Source of the DNA: Microtetraspora niveoalba
GTDB lineage: Bacteria; Actinomycetota; Actinomycetes; Streptosporangiales; Streptosporangiaceae
DNA: 64,000 nucleotides
Assembly (NCBI RefSeq): GCF_001570405.1
Contig: NZ_BBYM01000013.1
Location: forward strand, 1 to 64,000
Direction of reading: 5' to 3'
Below, one piece after another: positions 25,583 to 33,700 of the stretch. How positions within the stretch are numbered: position 1 is the stretch's first letter; every line of letters starts with the position of its first letter. Position numbers and translations under genes: made by a program. The notes below the pieces were generated by a model. The model did no database searches. It saw nothing but the letters and a program-made list of their open reading frames with translations, and was not told the origin of the DNA.

Positions 25583-25963
25583 ATGTCGAAGCAACAGCTA
25601 CCGATCATCGATGCAGGTGTGAACGTGGCAGACGCGGCGTGCTGCGCGCCGTTGCTGTGCGAGCCGCTCTCGGAGAGCGAGGCCGCCGAGCTGGCGCCGC
25701 TGTTCAAGGCGATCGCCGACCCGGTACGGCTGCGCCTGCTGTCGCTGATCGCCTGCCACGAGGACGGCGAGGCGTGCGTGTGCGACTTGACGGTGGCGTT
25801 CGACCTGACCCCGCCGACGATCAGCCACCACCTCAAGGTGCTCAAGCAGGCGGGTCTCATCGACTCCGAGCGCCGGGGCACCTGGGTCTACTACTGGATC
25901 AACCCGGGCATGCTGGAGCGCCTTTCGGTGGTCCTGGGGCCCCGCGTGGCGGAGACGGCATGA
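25583..25963 (+). CDS. arsR: ArsR-family metalloregulator
   Basis: A 126-aa winged-helix repressor (PLFKAIADPVRLRLLSLIAC, TPPTISHHLKVLKQAGLIDS). Metal-binding cysteines occur as DAACCAPLLC near the N-terminus and EACVCDL in helix 3, as in actinobacterial arsenic sensors. ATG chosen at 25583; a 12-codon upstream extension overlaps the operator and is less likely. It represses the divergent ArsI transcript and its own operon; arsenite releases it. Confidence 0.9.
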   Translation: MSKQQLPIIDAGVNVADAACCAPLLCEPLSESEAAELAPLFKAIADPVRLRLLSLIACHEDGEACVCDLTVAFDLTPPTISHHLKVLKQAGLIDSERRGTWVYYWINPGMLERLSVVLGPRVAETA

Positions 25964-26270
25964 CCGGCGCACGTCCCGCTGCGGGCCTGGATCTTCCTGC
26001 CGGACTTGCCCGCCTACCGCACAGGCCTGATCATTGTCGGCTCGGCCCGATGCATCGCCATGGTCGTGATCTGGAAAGACCCGGCCTGCGGTGATCGGGA
26101 GGCCGCCGCCGTCCTGGTCGCACTCAACAGCGTGTTCCAGGTCCTCGCCTTCGCCGGTCTCGGCTGGTTTCACCTCACCGTGGCCACCCGGCCGGCTCGG
26201 CCTACCCCAGACCGAGTTGGATGCCTCCACCTGGAATGTCGCCCGATTCCTCGCCCTGCTGACCGGAGGA
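25961..26270 (+). pseudogene. ACR3-type arsenite efflux pump, truncated and frameshifted
   Basis: An ATG overlapping the arsR stop opens a frame that soon shifts. The matching segments are AWIFLPDLPAYRTGLIIVGS, ARCIAMVVIWKDPACGDREA, AAVLVALNSVFQVLAFAGLG, and then in another frame LGLPQTELDASTWNVARFLA. These correspond to about 95 residues from the middle of ACR3 permeases, including the essential Cys of the ACGDREA motif. The N-terminal third and the C-terminal half are deleted. Efflux is therefore lost from this operon. Confidence 0.75.
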
Positions 26271-26273
26271 GCC

Positions 26274-26804
26274 ATGTCCCACCATGCCGAGCCCGAGGCC
26301 CTGGCCGGCGTCACCATCCGCCCCATGCACGAGACCGACGCCGCGCAGGTTCTCGACATCTACCAAACCGGTCTTGACGCCGGAAACGCCAGCTTCGAGA
26401 CGACCGCCCCGACCTGGCACACGTTCGACACCGCGAAGCTGCGCCTCCACCGGCATGTCGCCGTCGACACCTCCACCGGGCAGGTAATCGGCTGGGTGGC
26501 CGCGAGCGCCGTCTCCGATCGATGCGTCTACGCCGGAGTGGTCGAGCACTCCGTCTACGTCCATCCGGACCACCACGGCCGCGGAGTCGGGATCGCGCTG
26601 TTGAACGCCCTGATCCAGTCCACCGAGACCGAGGGCGTCTGGACCATCCAGTCCGGGATCTTCCCCGAGAACACCGCCAGCCTTCGGCTCCACGAAAAGG
26701 CCGGCTTCCGCGTCGTCGGCACCCGCCGTCACCTCGGCCGCCACTACGACCGCTGGCGCGACGTCGTCCTCATCGAACGCCGCAGCACGATCACCGGGGT
26801 CTGA
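26274..26804 (+). CDS. arsN: ArsN-like/phosphinothricin-type N-acetyltransferase
   Basis: A 176-aa GNAT of the PAT/ArsN1 type: TIRPMHETDAAQVLDIYQTG, NASFETTAPTW, VIGWVAASAVSDRCVYAGVV, then the acetyl-CoA loop YVHPDHHGRGVGIALL and GFRVVGTRRHLGRHYDRW. ArsN1 acetylates the amine of the organoarsenical antibiotic arsinothricin; relatives acetylate phosphinothricin. The arsenic gene context favours ArsN. GGAGGA precedes the ATG. It lies right after the pump remnant. Confidence 0.75.
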   Translation: MSHHAEPEALAGVTIRPMHETDAAQVLDIYQTGLDAGNASFETTAPTWHTFDTAKLRLHRHVAVDTSTGQVIGWVAASAVSDRCVYAGVVEHSVYVHPDHHGRGVGIALLNALIQSTETEGVWTIQSGIFPENTASLRLHEKAGFRVVGTRRHLGRHYDRWRDVVLIERRSTITGV

Positions 26805-26873
26805 CCTGGCACCGATTGCCTTGCCGAACTGTGCTCGCAGGGCCGCGAGGCGGCGCTACGCCCGTTCCCCGCG

Positions 26874-27392
26874 TCATCTCATGAGATCGACAGGAACGGG
26901 CATCCCGCGCATGGCCTCCAGCACCGCACGCTCGCCCAGGGGACGGCCGAGCCGTACGATCGCCCGCCTGCGGTATCCCACATCCAGGCAATCCCAGCTA
27001 CTTCCCCTCTCGTGTGGATGCTCCTCCACCACGATCAGGGCCGCATGCGTAGACTCGACGGCTCGCGCGGTGTAGTCCGCGCCGCAAGGCCCGGTGGTCT
27101 TCCCCCCGGTGAACTCGGCGGTGAGCGTCCGTCCGTCCCGGTGAACCGTCACTTTGCTGACGGACGGAGCGCCGAGAAGGGGGCCGTACCCATCCCGCCG
27201 CAGAGGTAGAGATGTCGGAGTGGCCCCCGCGCCGTCTCTCGCGAACGCCTGCTCATAACCTTCAAGACCCTGCCGTATGTGCCTGTCGAGCTGCCGGTCG
27301 CCCTCAGTCGTGATCCACCACAGCAGCCCCGCCAAGACCAGAACGGCGACAGCCGTGATGAGCAGGACCCAGCGCGCACGCGTCATGATCAT
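26874..27392 (-). CDS. Membrane-anchored protein of unknown function
   Basis: A protein of about 172 aa. One N-terminal membrane helix (WVLLITAVAVLVLAGLLWWI) is followed by an extracytoplasmic domain with EGYEQAFARDGAGATPTSLP, KVTVHRDGRTLTAEFTGGKT and a Cys pair (GPCGADY, WDCLDVG) that may form a disulfide. No family recognised. I choose ATG at 27392 after GGGAAG. It is divergent from the MarR gene, with a CCCATATGGG palindrome at 27402-27411 between them. Confidence 0.6.
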   Translation of the reverse strand: MIMTRARWVLLITAVAVLVLAGLLWWITTEGDRQLDRHIRQGLEGYEQAFARDGAGATPTSLPLRRDGYGPLLGAPSVSKVTVHRDGRTLTAEFTGGKTTGPCGADYTARAVESTHAALIVVEEHPHERGSSWDCLDVGYRRRAIVRLGRPLGERAVLEAMRGMPVPVDLMR

Positions 27393-27513
27393 AAGACGCT
27401 TCCCATATGGGCAATGGTTCACGCGCGCCGCCTCGGCCCCGCCCGCTTGCCCTCCGTCCGGTACGCGTCCGGCGGCGGCCTCGCGGTCAGGCTCCGTGGG
27501 CGGTCAGGACGTA

Positions 27514-27975
27514 ATGGAGAACAGGATGCCCGTGGAGCCACCGCACCCGGCCGAGGACGTGCTCGACCACGTGGGATACCGGCTCAAACGCGCGCACGCC
27601 GCCCTGCGCGGCGCCATGGACAAAGCACTGCGGGAGCACGGCCTGACCGTGCCGCAGTACGCGTGCCTCGAAGTGCTTGCCGCACGGCCCGGCATGTCCA
27701 ACGCCGACCTCGCCCGCGCCACTTTCGTCACCCGCCAGTCGATGAACGTCGTCATGCGCGGCCTGGAGGATGCCGGACTCATCGACCGTCCCGGCACCGT
27801 CGAAACCGGCCGCGCCCGCCCCACCGTCCTCACGGCCGAAGGCCGGCGCCTGCTCCGGGCCGCGCAGGAATCCGTCTATGCCATCGAGGCCCGCATCACC
27901 CGCGCCCTCCCCGGCCATCGTCTGGCCGCCCTCCTGGAAGACTTCGACCGCATAGCGCAAGCCCTCGACGGCTGA
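27514..27975 (+). CDS. MarR-family regulator
   Basis: A 153-aa winged-helix protein: HVGYRLKRAHAALRGAMDKA, LTVPQYACLEVLAARPGMSN, DLARATFVTRQSMNVVMRGL, then ETGRARPTVLTAEGRRLL for the wing. MarR proteins repress transporters or oxidoreductases and sense phenolics or oxidants. The start is ATG at 27514 or 27526. No obvious target gene follows; the divergent membrane protein is the nearest candidate. Confidence 0.85.
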   Translation: MENRMPVEPPHPAEDVLDHVGYRLKRAHAALRGAMDKALREHGLTVPQYACLEVLAARPGMSNADLARATFVTRQSMNVVMRGLEDAGLIDRPGTVETGRARPTVLTAEGRRLLRAAQESVYAIEARITRALPGHRLAALLEDFDRIAQALDG

Positions 27976-28036
27976 CACGCCGGTGCTCAGGCAGCGCCGT
28001 CCTCGTCATCGTCGAGCGCTCGAGTAGGACCGCGTT

Positions 28037-29395
28037 TCACAATCTCCGGTCGGTGGGTTCACCGAAGACCATGGTGTGCCCGAGTGTCCAGCCGGGATCG
28101 CCGGTGCGGGCGAAGCGCACCCAGGCGGCGTGCATCGCGTCGGCCACGGCCTGCGGCGCGCCCGGCCCCGCGGTGCGTTCGACGCCGGGCGCGTCGAGCA
28201 CGTCGAAGACGAAGGGCAGGTCGAGGTTGTGCACCGCGCCCACGCGTCCGCCGCCGACCGGGCTCTCGACGGGCGACTCCCACCGGAACTCGTAGGCGTA
28301 GGCGGGCCTGGCCTCGCGGATCCAGCGCGTCTCGCGGGTGAACAGGTGCTGGGTGAAGGCGCGTCCGACACGCTCGGCGGGTGTGAGGCCGGGTTCGTCG
28401 ACCTGGACGCCGAGGTGGTCGAGCACGGCCTGCGCGGCGGGCTCGTCGAGGTCGGCGACCAGGCGGCGGACGAACACGTCGGCCTCCTGTGAGGTGCAGC
28501 CGACCAGCAGTGGAAGGTGCCCGCTCGCACCTGCGCGCAGGGCGGCCAGCGGGACGGCCGGGATCAGGTCGCCGTCGACGACCGGCTTGACCGGCACCGA
28601 CTCGTTCAGCCCGCCGGAGTCGCCGGTCAGCGGCGGCGGCTGTTCGGCGACGAGCGCCTCCGGGGACAGCCCGGCGAAGGAGGACCTGGTCGGGTCGATC
28701 CCCAGCCGGCCGGCGAGCGTCTTGGCGTAGTCGCCCGCCTCCTGCTCGGTGGCGACCAGGTTGGCCGAACCGCTCATCACGATCGCGCGCCGGAACAGCC
28801 CTTCGGCGCGCGGCATCGTCAGCAGGGTGGCGACGGCGGCGCCGCCCGCCGACTGCCCGGCGATCGTCACGTTGCCGGGGTCGCCGCCGAAGGCCGCGAT
28901 GTTGTCGCGTACCCATTCCAGCGCGGCCAGCCAGTCGAGGACGCCCCGGTTGAGCGGGGCGTCCTCCAGGGCCAGGAAGCCCTCGAAGCCGAGCCGGTAG
29001 TTGACGGCCACGCAGACCACGCCGTCGCGGGCGAAGCGGGTGCCCTGGTGCCAGGCCGCCCCGTTGCCGCCGATGGAGAACGCGCCGCCGTGGATCCAGA
29101 CCAGGACGGGCAGCCCGGCCGGGCCGGTCTCAGGGGTGCGCACGTCGAGGTTGAGGCAGTCCTCGCCGACCTCGAAGACGTCGGGCGCGTACAGGCCGAT
29201 GTCCTCACCGGCCGCCTGCGGGGCGGCAGGGCCGCGCGTGACGGCGGGCCGTACGCCGTCCCACGCGGGTGGCGGGACGGGCGCGCCGAAGCGGTGCTCG
29301 CCGAAGGGCGGGGCGGCGTACGGCACGCCGAGGAAGGCGAGCACGCCCTCCTCGGCCCTGCCCTCGACCAGCCCGGCGGTGGTTCGCACGATCAT
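28037..29395 (-). CDS. Type-B carboxylesterase, last gene of ABC/esterase operon
   Basis: A 452-aa carboxylesterase. Oxyanion motif HGGAFSIGG at about 102-110, nucleophile Ser182 in AGQSAGGAA, and conserved EDCLNLDV near 78. The catalytic His region is VGAVHNLDLPFVFD. No signal peptide, so it acts in the cytosol on an imported ester. ATGA overlap with the M28 gene upstream. It closes the operon esterase-SBP-permease-permease-M28-carboxylesterase, which implies sequential hydrolysis of an imported compound. Confidence 0.9.
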   Translation of the reverse strand: MIVRTTAGLVEGRAEEGVLAFLGVPYAAPPFGEHRFGAPVPPPAWDGVRPAVTRGPAAPQAAGEDIGLYAPDVFEVGEDCLNLDVRTPETGPAGLPVLVWIHGGAFSIGGNGAAWHQGTRFARDGVVCVAVNYRLGFEGFLALEDAPLNRGVLDWLAALEWVRDNIAAFGGDPGNVTIAGQSAGGAAVATLLTMPRAEGLFRRAIVMSGSANLVATEQEAGDYAKTLAGRLGIDPTRSSFAGLSPEALVAEQPPPLTGDSGGLNESVPVKPVVDGDLIPAVPLAALRAGASGHLPLLVGCTSQEADVFVRRLVADLDEPAAQAVLDHLGVQVDEPGLTPAERVGRAFTQHLFTRETRWIREARPAYAYEFRWESPVESPVGGGRVGAVHNLDLPFVFDVLDAPGVERTAGPGAPQAVADAMHAAWVRFARTGDPGWTLGHTMVFGEPTDRRL

Positions 29396-30714
29396 GCCCG
29401 GCGCCATCCGGCCGTCCCTTCGACGATTCTGATCGCCGCCCGGGTGAGCGGCTCGAGGCCGGCCTCGTACACCTTGTCGACGGTGTCGGCCGAGTCGAAC
29501 AGGTACATGGGAGCCGACAGGAAGTGCACGAGCGGCACCCCTTCGGGGTGGAAGAAGGCCCCGTCGGTGGGCGGCATCGGGGAGAACACGTCCGGCGGCA
29601 GCACGAACGAGCGTCTCAGGTCCTCCGCGACGAGGGCCGCCGCCACCAGGCTCTCCAGCTCCGGCTTCCTGGTGGTGAACCACCAGCCGGGTTCGGGGTC
29701 GCCGGTGGGCACCAGCTCGCCGTCCACGACCACGCACCGCTGGGCGGCGTGCTCCAGGTGGAGCTGGAGCACGACGTCGCCCAGCAGACCGCGGTTCTCC
29801 TCGATGAAGGCCCGGGTGCCGGCGGCGTGCGCCATGTGACCCGCGGTCAGCAGGAAGATCAGGTTGTGCGGCCGGTCCCGCTCGGGCACGCCCGCCCAGT
29901 ACCGGGCGGCGGCCAGCACCAGCGCGATCCCCGAGGCGTCCTCGACGGCCGAGGCCCAGGGCGCGTCGTGGTGCGAGCCGATGATCACCCACTGGTCGGA
30001 GCGACCGGGGAGCGTGCCGATCACGTTGTGCGAGACGGCCGGGCCCGTCTCCGACTCGACGGTGAGCGTGCCCGTGCAGGGGCCCTCGTCGACCAGGTCG
30101 AGCACCCGCCGCGAGTCGCCGCCCGACAGCCAGACGGCCGGGAGGTCGCGGTGCACGGCGTCGTAGGGCACGTAGTAGTCGCGCGTCTCCCACGGCACCC
30201 CGGTCAGCGCCCCCGCGAAGGCGGCGGCGCCGCCGTCCATGACGCCCTGGATGACGTCGAGGTAGTCGAGCTGGAACGGCAGCGTCTGGACCAGCTCGTC
30301 GAAGACGCCCTCGGGGTCGTGCACGGCCGTCGCCAGGTCCCTGAGGTAGGACTGCGGCAGCTCGGTGAAGGTGTACTCGGGCACGACGATCGCGCCCGGC
30401 ACGACCTCGCGGCCGACCGACCCGCTCACGGTCGCCTTCGGCGTGGTGTACGGCAGGGCGGACGCCGCCACCCGTACGACTCTCGACGGGTCGGCGTCCA
30501 GGCGCACCACCAGGGCCGCCGTCACCGGCCGCCAGACGGGCAGCTCGACCGGCGCCAGCCGTACGTCGTGGAGCCCGAACTCGGTGAAGCGCTCGGCGGC
30601 CCACGCGGCGGTCCAGTCGTCGGCCGGGTAGCCGGGACGCCTGATTCCCCGCGAGGTGACCGTCTCGATCCACTCCATCATCCGCGCGGCGTCGGGGATC
30701 ATGTCCGGGATCAC
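29392..30714 (-). CDS. Cytosolic M28-family metallopeptidase
   Basis: A protein of about 440 aa of the M28 (aminopeptidase Y/glutamate carboxypeptidase) type. The zinc-site region IIGSHHDAPWASAVEDASGI contains His and Asp ligands, but the order is less canonical than HxD...DDxSG. A PA-like domain (VPEYTFTELPQSYLRDLATA) precedes it. There is no signal peptide. A GTG at 30714 overlaps the permease stop (GTGA) and is taken as start; ATG at 30702 is an alternative. Its presence in a sugar-importer operon suggests the imported substrate carries an amide or peptide bond. Confidence 0.8.
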   Translation of the reverse strand: MIPDMIPDAARMMEWIETVTSRGIRRPGYPADDWTAAWAAERFTEFGLHDVRLAPVELPVWRPVTAALVVRLDADPSRVVRVAASALPYTTPKATVSGSVGREVVPGAIVVPEYTFTELPQSYLRDLATAVHDPEGVFDELVQTLPFQLDYLDVIQGVMDGGAAAFAGALTGVPWETRDYYVPYDAVHRDLPAVWLSGGDSRRVLDLVDEGPCTGTLTVESETGPAVSHNVIGTLPGRSDQWVIIGSHHDAPWASAVEDASGIALVLAAARYWAGVPERDRPHNLIFLLTAGHMAHAAGTRAFIEENRGLLGDVVLQLHLEHAAQRCVVVDGELVPTGDPEPGWWFTTRKPELESLVAAALVAEDLRRSFVLPPDVFSPMPPTDGAFFHPEGVPLVHFLSAPMYLFDSADTVDKVYEAGLEPLTRAAIRIVEGTAGWRRA

Positions 30715-31520
30715 CGTTTCAGCCCTCCGAAGGTGAGCCCCGCCACGTAGTAGCGCTGCAGCGCCACCATCAGGATGAACGGCGGCACGGCGGTGACCAG
30801 TGCCGCGGTGGTGGTCAGGTGATAGGTGAAGCCGACCTCGCTCTGGAAGTTGGCCAGCCCCACCGGCAACGGCCACAGCTCCTGCTCGTTGGCCACGATC
30901 AGCGGCCACAGCAGGTTGTCCCACTGTCCCAGGAAATGCACGAGGAACAGGGTGATGAGCGCGGGCTTGAGCAGCGGCACGGCGATGCGCGCGAAGATGC
31001 GGAACTCCCCCGCGCCGTCGGCCCGCGCGGCCAGCAGCAGCTCCTTCGGGATGCCGAGGGCGAACTGCCGCACCAGGAAGACGCCGAACGCGCTGATCAT
31101 GCCGGGCACCATCATGCCCTGGAAGGTGTTGACCCAGCCGAGTTCCTTCACGATGAGGAAGACGGGGATGACCAGGACCATCGGGGTGAGCGCGAGCGTG
31201 CCGATCACCAGCGCGAACAGGACGCGGCGGCCCGGGAAGGACAACTGGGCCATCGCGTATCCGGCGGCGGCCGAGAAGAGCACGTCCAGGGCGCCGGTGC
31301 CGACGCACAGGATGAGGCTGTTGCGCAGGTAGGTGGGCAGGTTGCCCTCGCCGAACAGCACCCTGATGTTCTCGGGCAGGTGGAAGCCGTTGAAGACCAG
31401 CCCGCGCAGGTCGGTGTCGTCGGGTGCCGAGGCGACGACGAGCATGGCGTAGACCGGCAGCAGCATGAACCCGACCGCGACGATCAGCCAGACGGTGCGC
31501 AGGATCGTTCCCGCTCTCAT
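30711..31520 (-). CDS. ABC transporter permease (MalG type)
   Basis: A 269-aa inner-membrane permease with six helices. The coupling EAA loop reads ELLLAARADGAGEFRIFARI. It matches the second permease of CUT1 carbohydrate importers. The start ATG overlaps the stop of the upstream permease by four bases. It forms the transport channel with the 31517-32440 product; no ATPase is encoded here, as usual in actinobacteria where a shared MsiK-like ATPase serves several systems. Confidence 0.92.
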   Translation of the reverse strand: MRAGTILRTVWLIVAVGFMLLPVYAMLVVASAPDDTDLRGLVFNGFHLPENIRVLFGEGNLPTYLRNSLILCVGTGALDVLFSAAAGYAMAQLSFPGRRVLFALVIGTLALTPMVLVIPVFLIVKELGWVNTFQGMMVPGMISAFGVFLVRQFALGIPKELLLAARADGAGEFRIFARIAVPLLKPALITLFLVHFLGQWDNLLWPLIVANEQELWPLPVGLANFQSEVGFTYHLTTTAALVTAVPPFILMVALQRYYVAGLTFGGLKR

Positions 31521-32440
31521 TCGTCGCCTCCCTTCAGGAACCCGAACTGCAGCGCCGAGACGATCACCATGGCGGCGAGCAGCACCATGCCCATCGCGGC
31601 TGCGTAGCCCATGTGCTCGTAAGGGAAGGCGTTGGCCCAGATGTAGTACGGCAGCACCTGGGTGGCGTCGGCGGGCCCGCCGCCGGTGAGCAGGAAGGCG
31701 GGTACGAACGCCTGCATCGATCCGGCCACCGAGATGACCAGGACGAACAGCAGGGTCCGGCGCAGCAGCGGGAGCGTGGGCCGGGTGAACGTGGTCACCG
31801 CCCCTGAACCGTCGATGGCGGCGGCCTCGTACACCTCGCCGGGCAGCGCCTGCAGCCCGGCGGTCAGGATGATCACGAACAGGCCCATGCTCTTCCAGAC
31901 GACCATCACGACCAGGGCCCAGATGGCCAGGTCGGAGCTGGTCAGCCAGGACTGCGGATCGATCCCGACCAGGCCGAGGAGGGTGTTGGCCAGGCCGCGG
32001 TCGGAGTAGATGATCACCCAGACCATGGACGTCGCGGCGAGCGGCATCACGGCCGGAATCATGACGAGCGCTCTGAGCCCGCGGTTGAGCCGTCCCGGCC
32101 TGCTCAGCGGCACGGCCACCAGCAGGGCCAGCACGATCGTCGGGACGACCGTGCAGACCGTGTAGACGACGGTGATCCACGCCGAGTTGAGGAAGCCGGG
32201 GTCGGCGAACATGCGCTCGTAGTTGGCGAGGCCGATCCAGTTGGGCGTCCCTGCCATCTCGTAGTCGGTGAAGCTGAGATAGATGGCGGCCAGGAAGGGG
32301 ACGAGCCAGAACACGACGAAGAAGACGGCCACCGGGAGGGTCAGCGCCACACCCGCCGTGGCCTCGGGCCGGGCTCTGCCCCTGCCGAGCACGCCCGCCG
32401 TGGCCTGGGGCCGGGCTCTGACCCTGCCGAGCACGCTCAC
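31517..32440 (-). CDS. ABC transporter permease (MalF type) with duplicated N-terminal leader
   Basis: A protein of about 307 aa with six membrane helices and the EAA loop EVYEAAAIDGSGAVTTFTRP. The GTG start overlaps the binding-protein stop (GTGA). The first 30 residues are two near-identical copies of a 14-residue basic segment (VLGR-R-R-ATAG) from a 42-bp tandem duplication, an unusual cytosolic extension. It partners with the MalG-type permease and the lipoprotein upstream. Confidence 0.9.
   Translation of the reverse strand: MSVLGRVRARPQATAGVLGRGRARPEATAGVALTLPVAVFFVVFWLVPFLAAIYLSFTDYEMAGTPNWIGLANYERMFADPGFLNSAWITVVYTVCTVVPTIVLALLVAVPLSRPGRLNRGLRALVMIPAVMPLAATSMVWVIIYSDRGLANTLLGLVGIDPQSWLTSSDLAIWALVVMVVWKSMGLFVIILTAGLQALPGEVYEAAAIDGSGAVTTFTRPTLPLLRRTLLFVLVISVAGSMQAFVPAFLLTGGGPADATQVLPYYIWANAFPYEHMGYAAAMGMVLLAAMVIVSALQFGFLKGGDE
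32352..32435. repeat. 42-bp tandem duplication inside the permease gene
   Basis: Units 32352-32393 and 32394-32435 differ at only two positions. Each encodes 14 residues in frame, so the duplication extends the permease N-terminus without disrupting it. Confidence 0.9.
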
Positions 32441-33690
32441 AGGACCAGTCGCACGGTGGAGTCGAAGGTCGCCGCGGCCTCGGCGGGGGTCGCCTTGCCG
32501 TGGGCGACGGAGTCGACGGCGCCGGCCGCGGCCTTCGCCAGTTCGAGGGTGCCGGGGATGATCGGGCCGAAGTCGACATGCGGAAGGCTGTCGGCGACGA
32601 TCTTCATGATCTCGGACTTGCCGCGCGGCCCGGCGTCGCGCCAGCCCCTGGTCGGGATGATGATGCCGTTGTCGAGGTTGGCGGCCACCGACGGGGCGCC
32701 CTGCAGGTAGTTGACGAGGTGCCAGGCGGTGAACTGGTTGGGCGAGTCCTCGGCCACGCCCCAGCCCCAGGTGTAGGCGGGGACGACGGGCGGGCCGCCG
32801 GCCCAGGTGGGCATGGGCGCGACGCCGTACTGCTCGCCGAAGGTGAGCGTGTCCTTGCCCAGCTTCTCCAGCGCGGGGCCGAGGAAGGCGCCGCTGACGA
32901 CCATGGCGGCCTCGCCGGAGTAGAACAGGCCGAGCGCGCCCAGCGGGTTGGAGAGCTTGGGGTTGCCGATCCCCGACATGTACGTCAGGGCGCCCCGGCC
33001 CTGCTCGGTGGCCAGCGACGCCTTCGTGCCGCCCGCCGTGACGAGCTCGCCGCCCTTGCCCTGGACGAGGGCGGTCAGCATCATGAGGGCCCACTGCGGG
33101 TCGCCGTAGAGCCACTGCAGGCCGACCCGCCTGCCGTCCTTGGAGGTGAGCTTGGCGCTGTACTCGGCGACCTCCTCCCAGGTCGCCGGGGGCTTGTCGG
33201 GGTCGAGCCCGGCCTCCTCGAACCGGTCCTTGCGGTAGTAGAGCATGCAGGGGTTGAAGTCGATGGGCACGCCGTAGGGCACGTCCTGGTAGGTGAGCGG
33301 GGTGGTCGTGCCCGGCTCGTAGTTCTGCAGCGGGAGCGCCTTGGTGTCGACGGGCGCGAGCCGCTTCTTCTTGGCGTGCGCGGGGAAGCTCCAGTGGCCG
33401 ATCTTGAAGACGTCGGGCGGGGCGCCGCCGCTGAAGGCGGTCAGCAGTTTGGCGTCGAGCTGGCCCACGGGCAGGTAGAGCAGCTTCACGTCGACCTTGA
33501 ACTCGGCGATGTAGCGGTGCACGAGCTCCTGGAACTGCTGGCCGGTGTCCTGCGAGCCGTGCAGCCAGACGGTGACCTCGCCGTGCGGCCTGCCGTCCGC
33601 GGCCTGCTGCCGGGGCTGGTCCCTGCCGCATCCGGCGAGCAGGGTGAGCGCGCCGGCGGCGAGTAGCCCACGCCGCGTCAGATCCGCCAT
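32437..33690 (-). CDS. ABC sugar-type substrate-binding lipoprotein
   Basis: A 417-aa extracytoplasmic binding protein. The N-terminus has twin Arg (TRRGLL) and the lipobox LLAGC with Cys21, so it is a lipoprotein, possibly Tat-exported. The family-1 solute-binding features are VTVWLHGSQDTG, FSGGAPPDVFKIGHWSFP and TYTWGWGVAED-like hinge segments. It captures the substrate for the two following permeases. It lies 10 bp downstream of the secreted esterase gene. Confidence 0.92.
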   Translation of the reverse strand: MADLTRRGLLAAGALTLLAGCGRDQPRQQAADGRPHGEVTVWLHGSQDTGQQFQELVHRYIAEFKVDVKLLYLPVGQLDAKLLTAFSGGAPPDVFKIGHWSFPAHAKKKRLAPVDTKALPLQNYEPGTTTPLTYQDVPYGVPIDFNPCMLYYRKDRFEEAGLDPDKPPATWEEVAEYSAKLTSKDGRRVGLQWLYGDPQWALMMLTALVQGKGGELVTAGGTKASLATEQGRGALTYMSGIGNPKLSNPLGALGLFYSGEAAMVVSGAFLGPALEKLGKDTLTFGEQYGVAPMPTWAGGPPVVPAYTWGWGVAEDSPNQFTAWHLVNYLQGAPSVAANLDNGIIIPTRGWRDAGPRGKSEIMKIVADSLPHVDFGPIIPGTLELAKAAAGAVDSVAHGKATPAEAAATFDSTVRLVL

Positions 33691-33700
33691 GGTGGTTCTC

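Noticed and set aside
28037-30673. An 878-aa frame spanning both the carboxylesterase and M28 genes
   Set aside because: Only the part after the internal ATG at 29395 matches a protein family; the rest is out of frame with the M28 coding sequence, so it is not a fusion protein.
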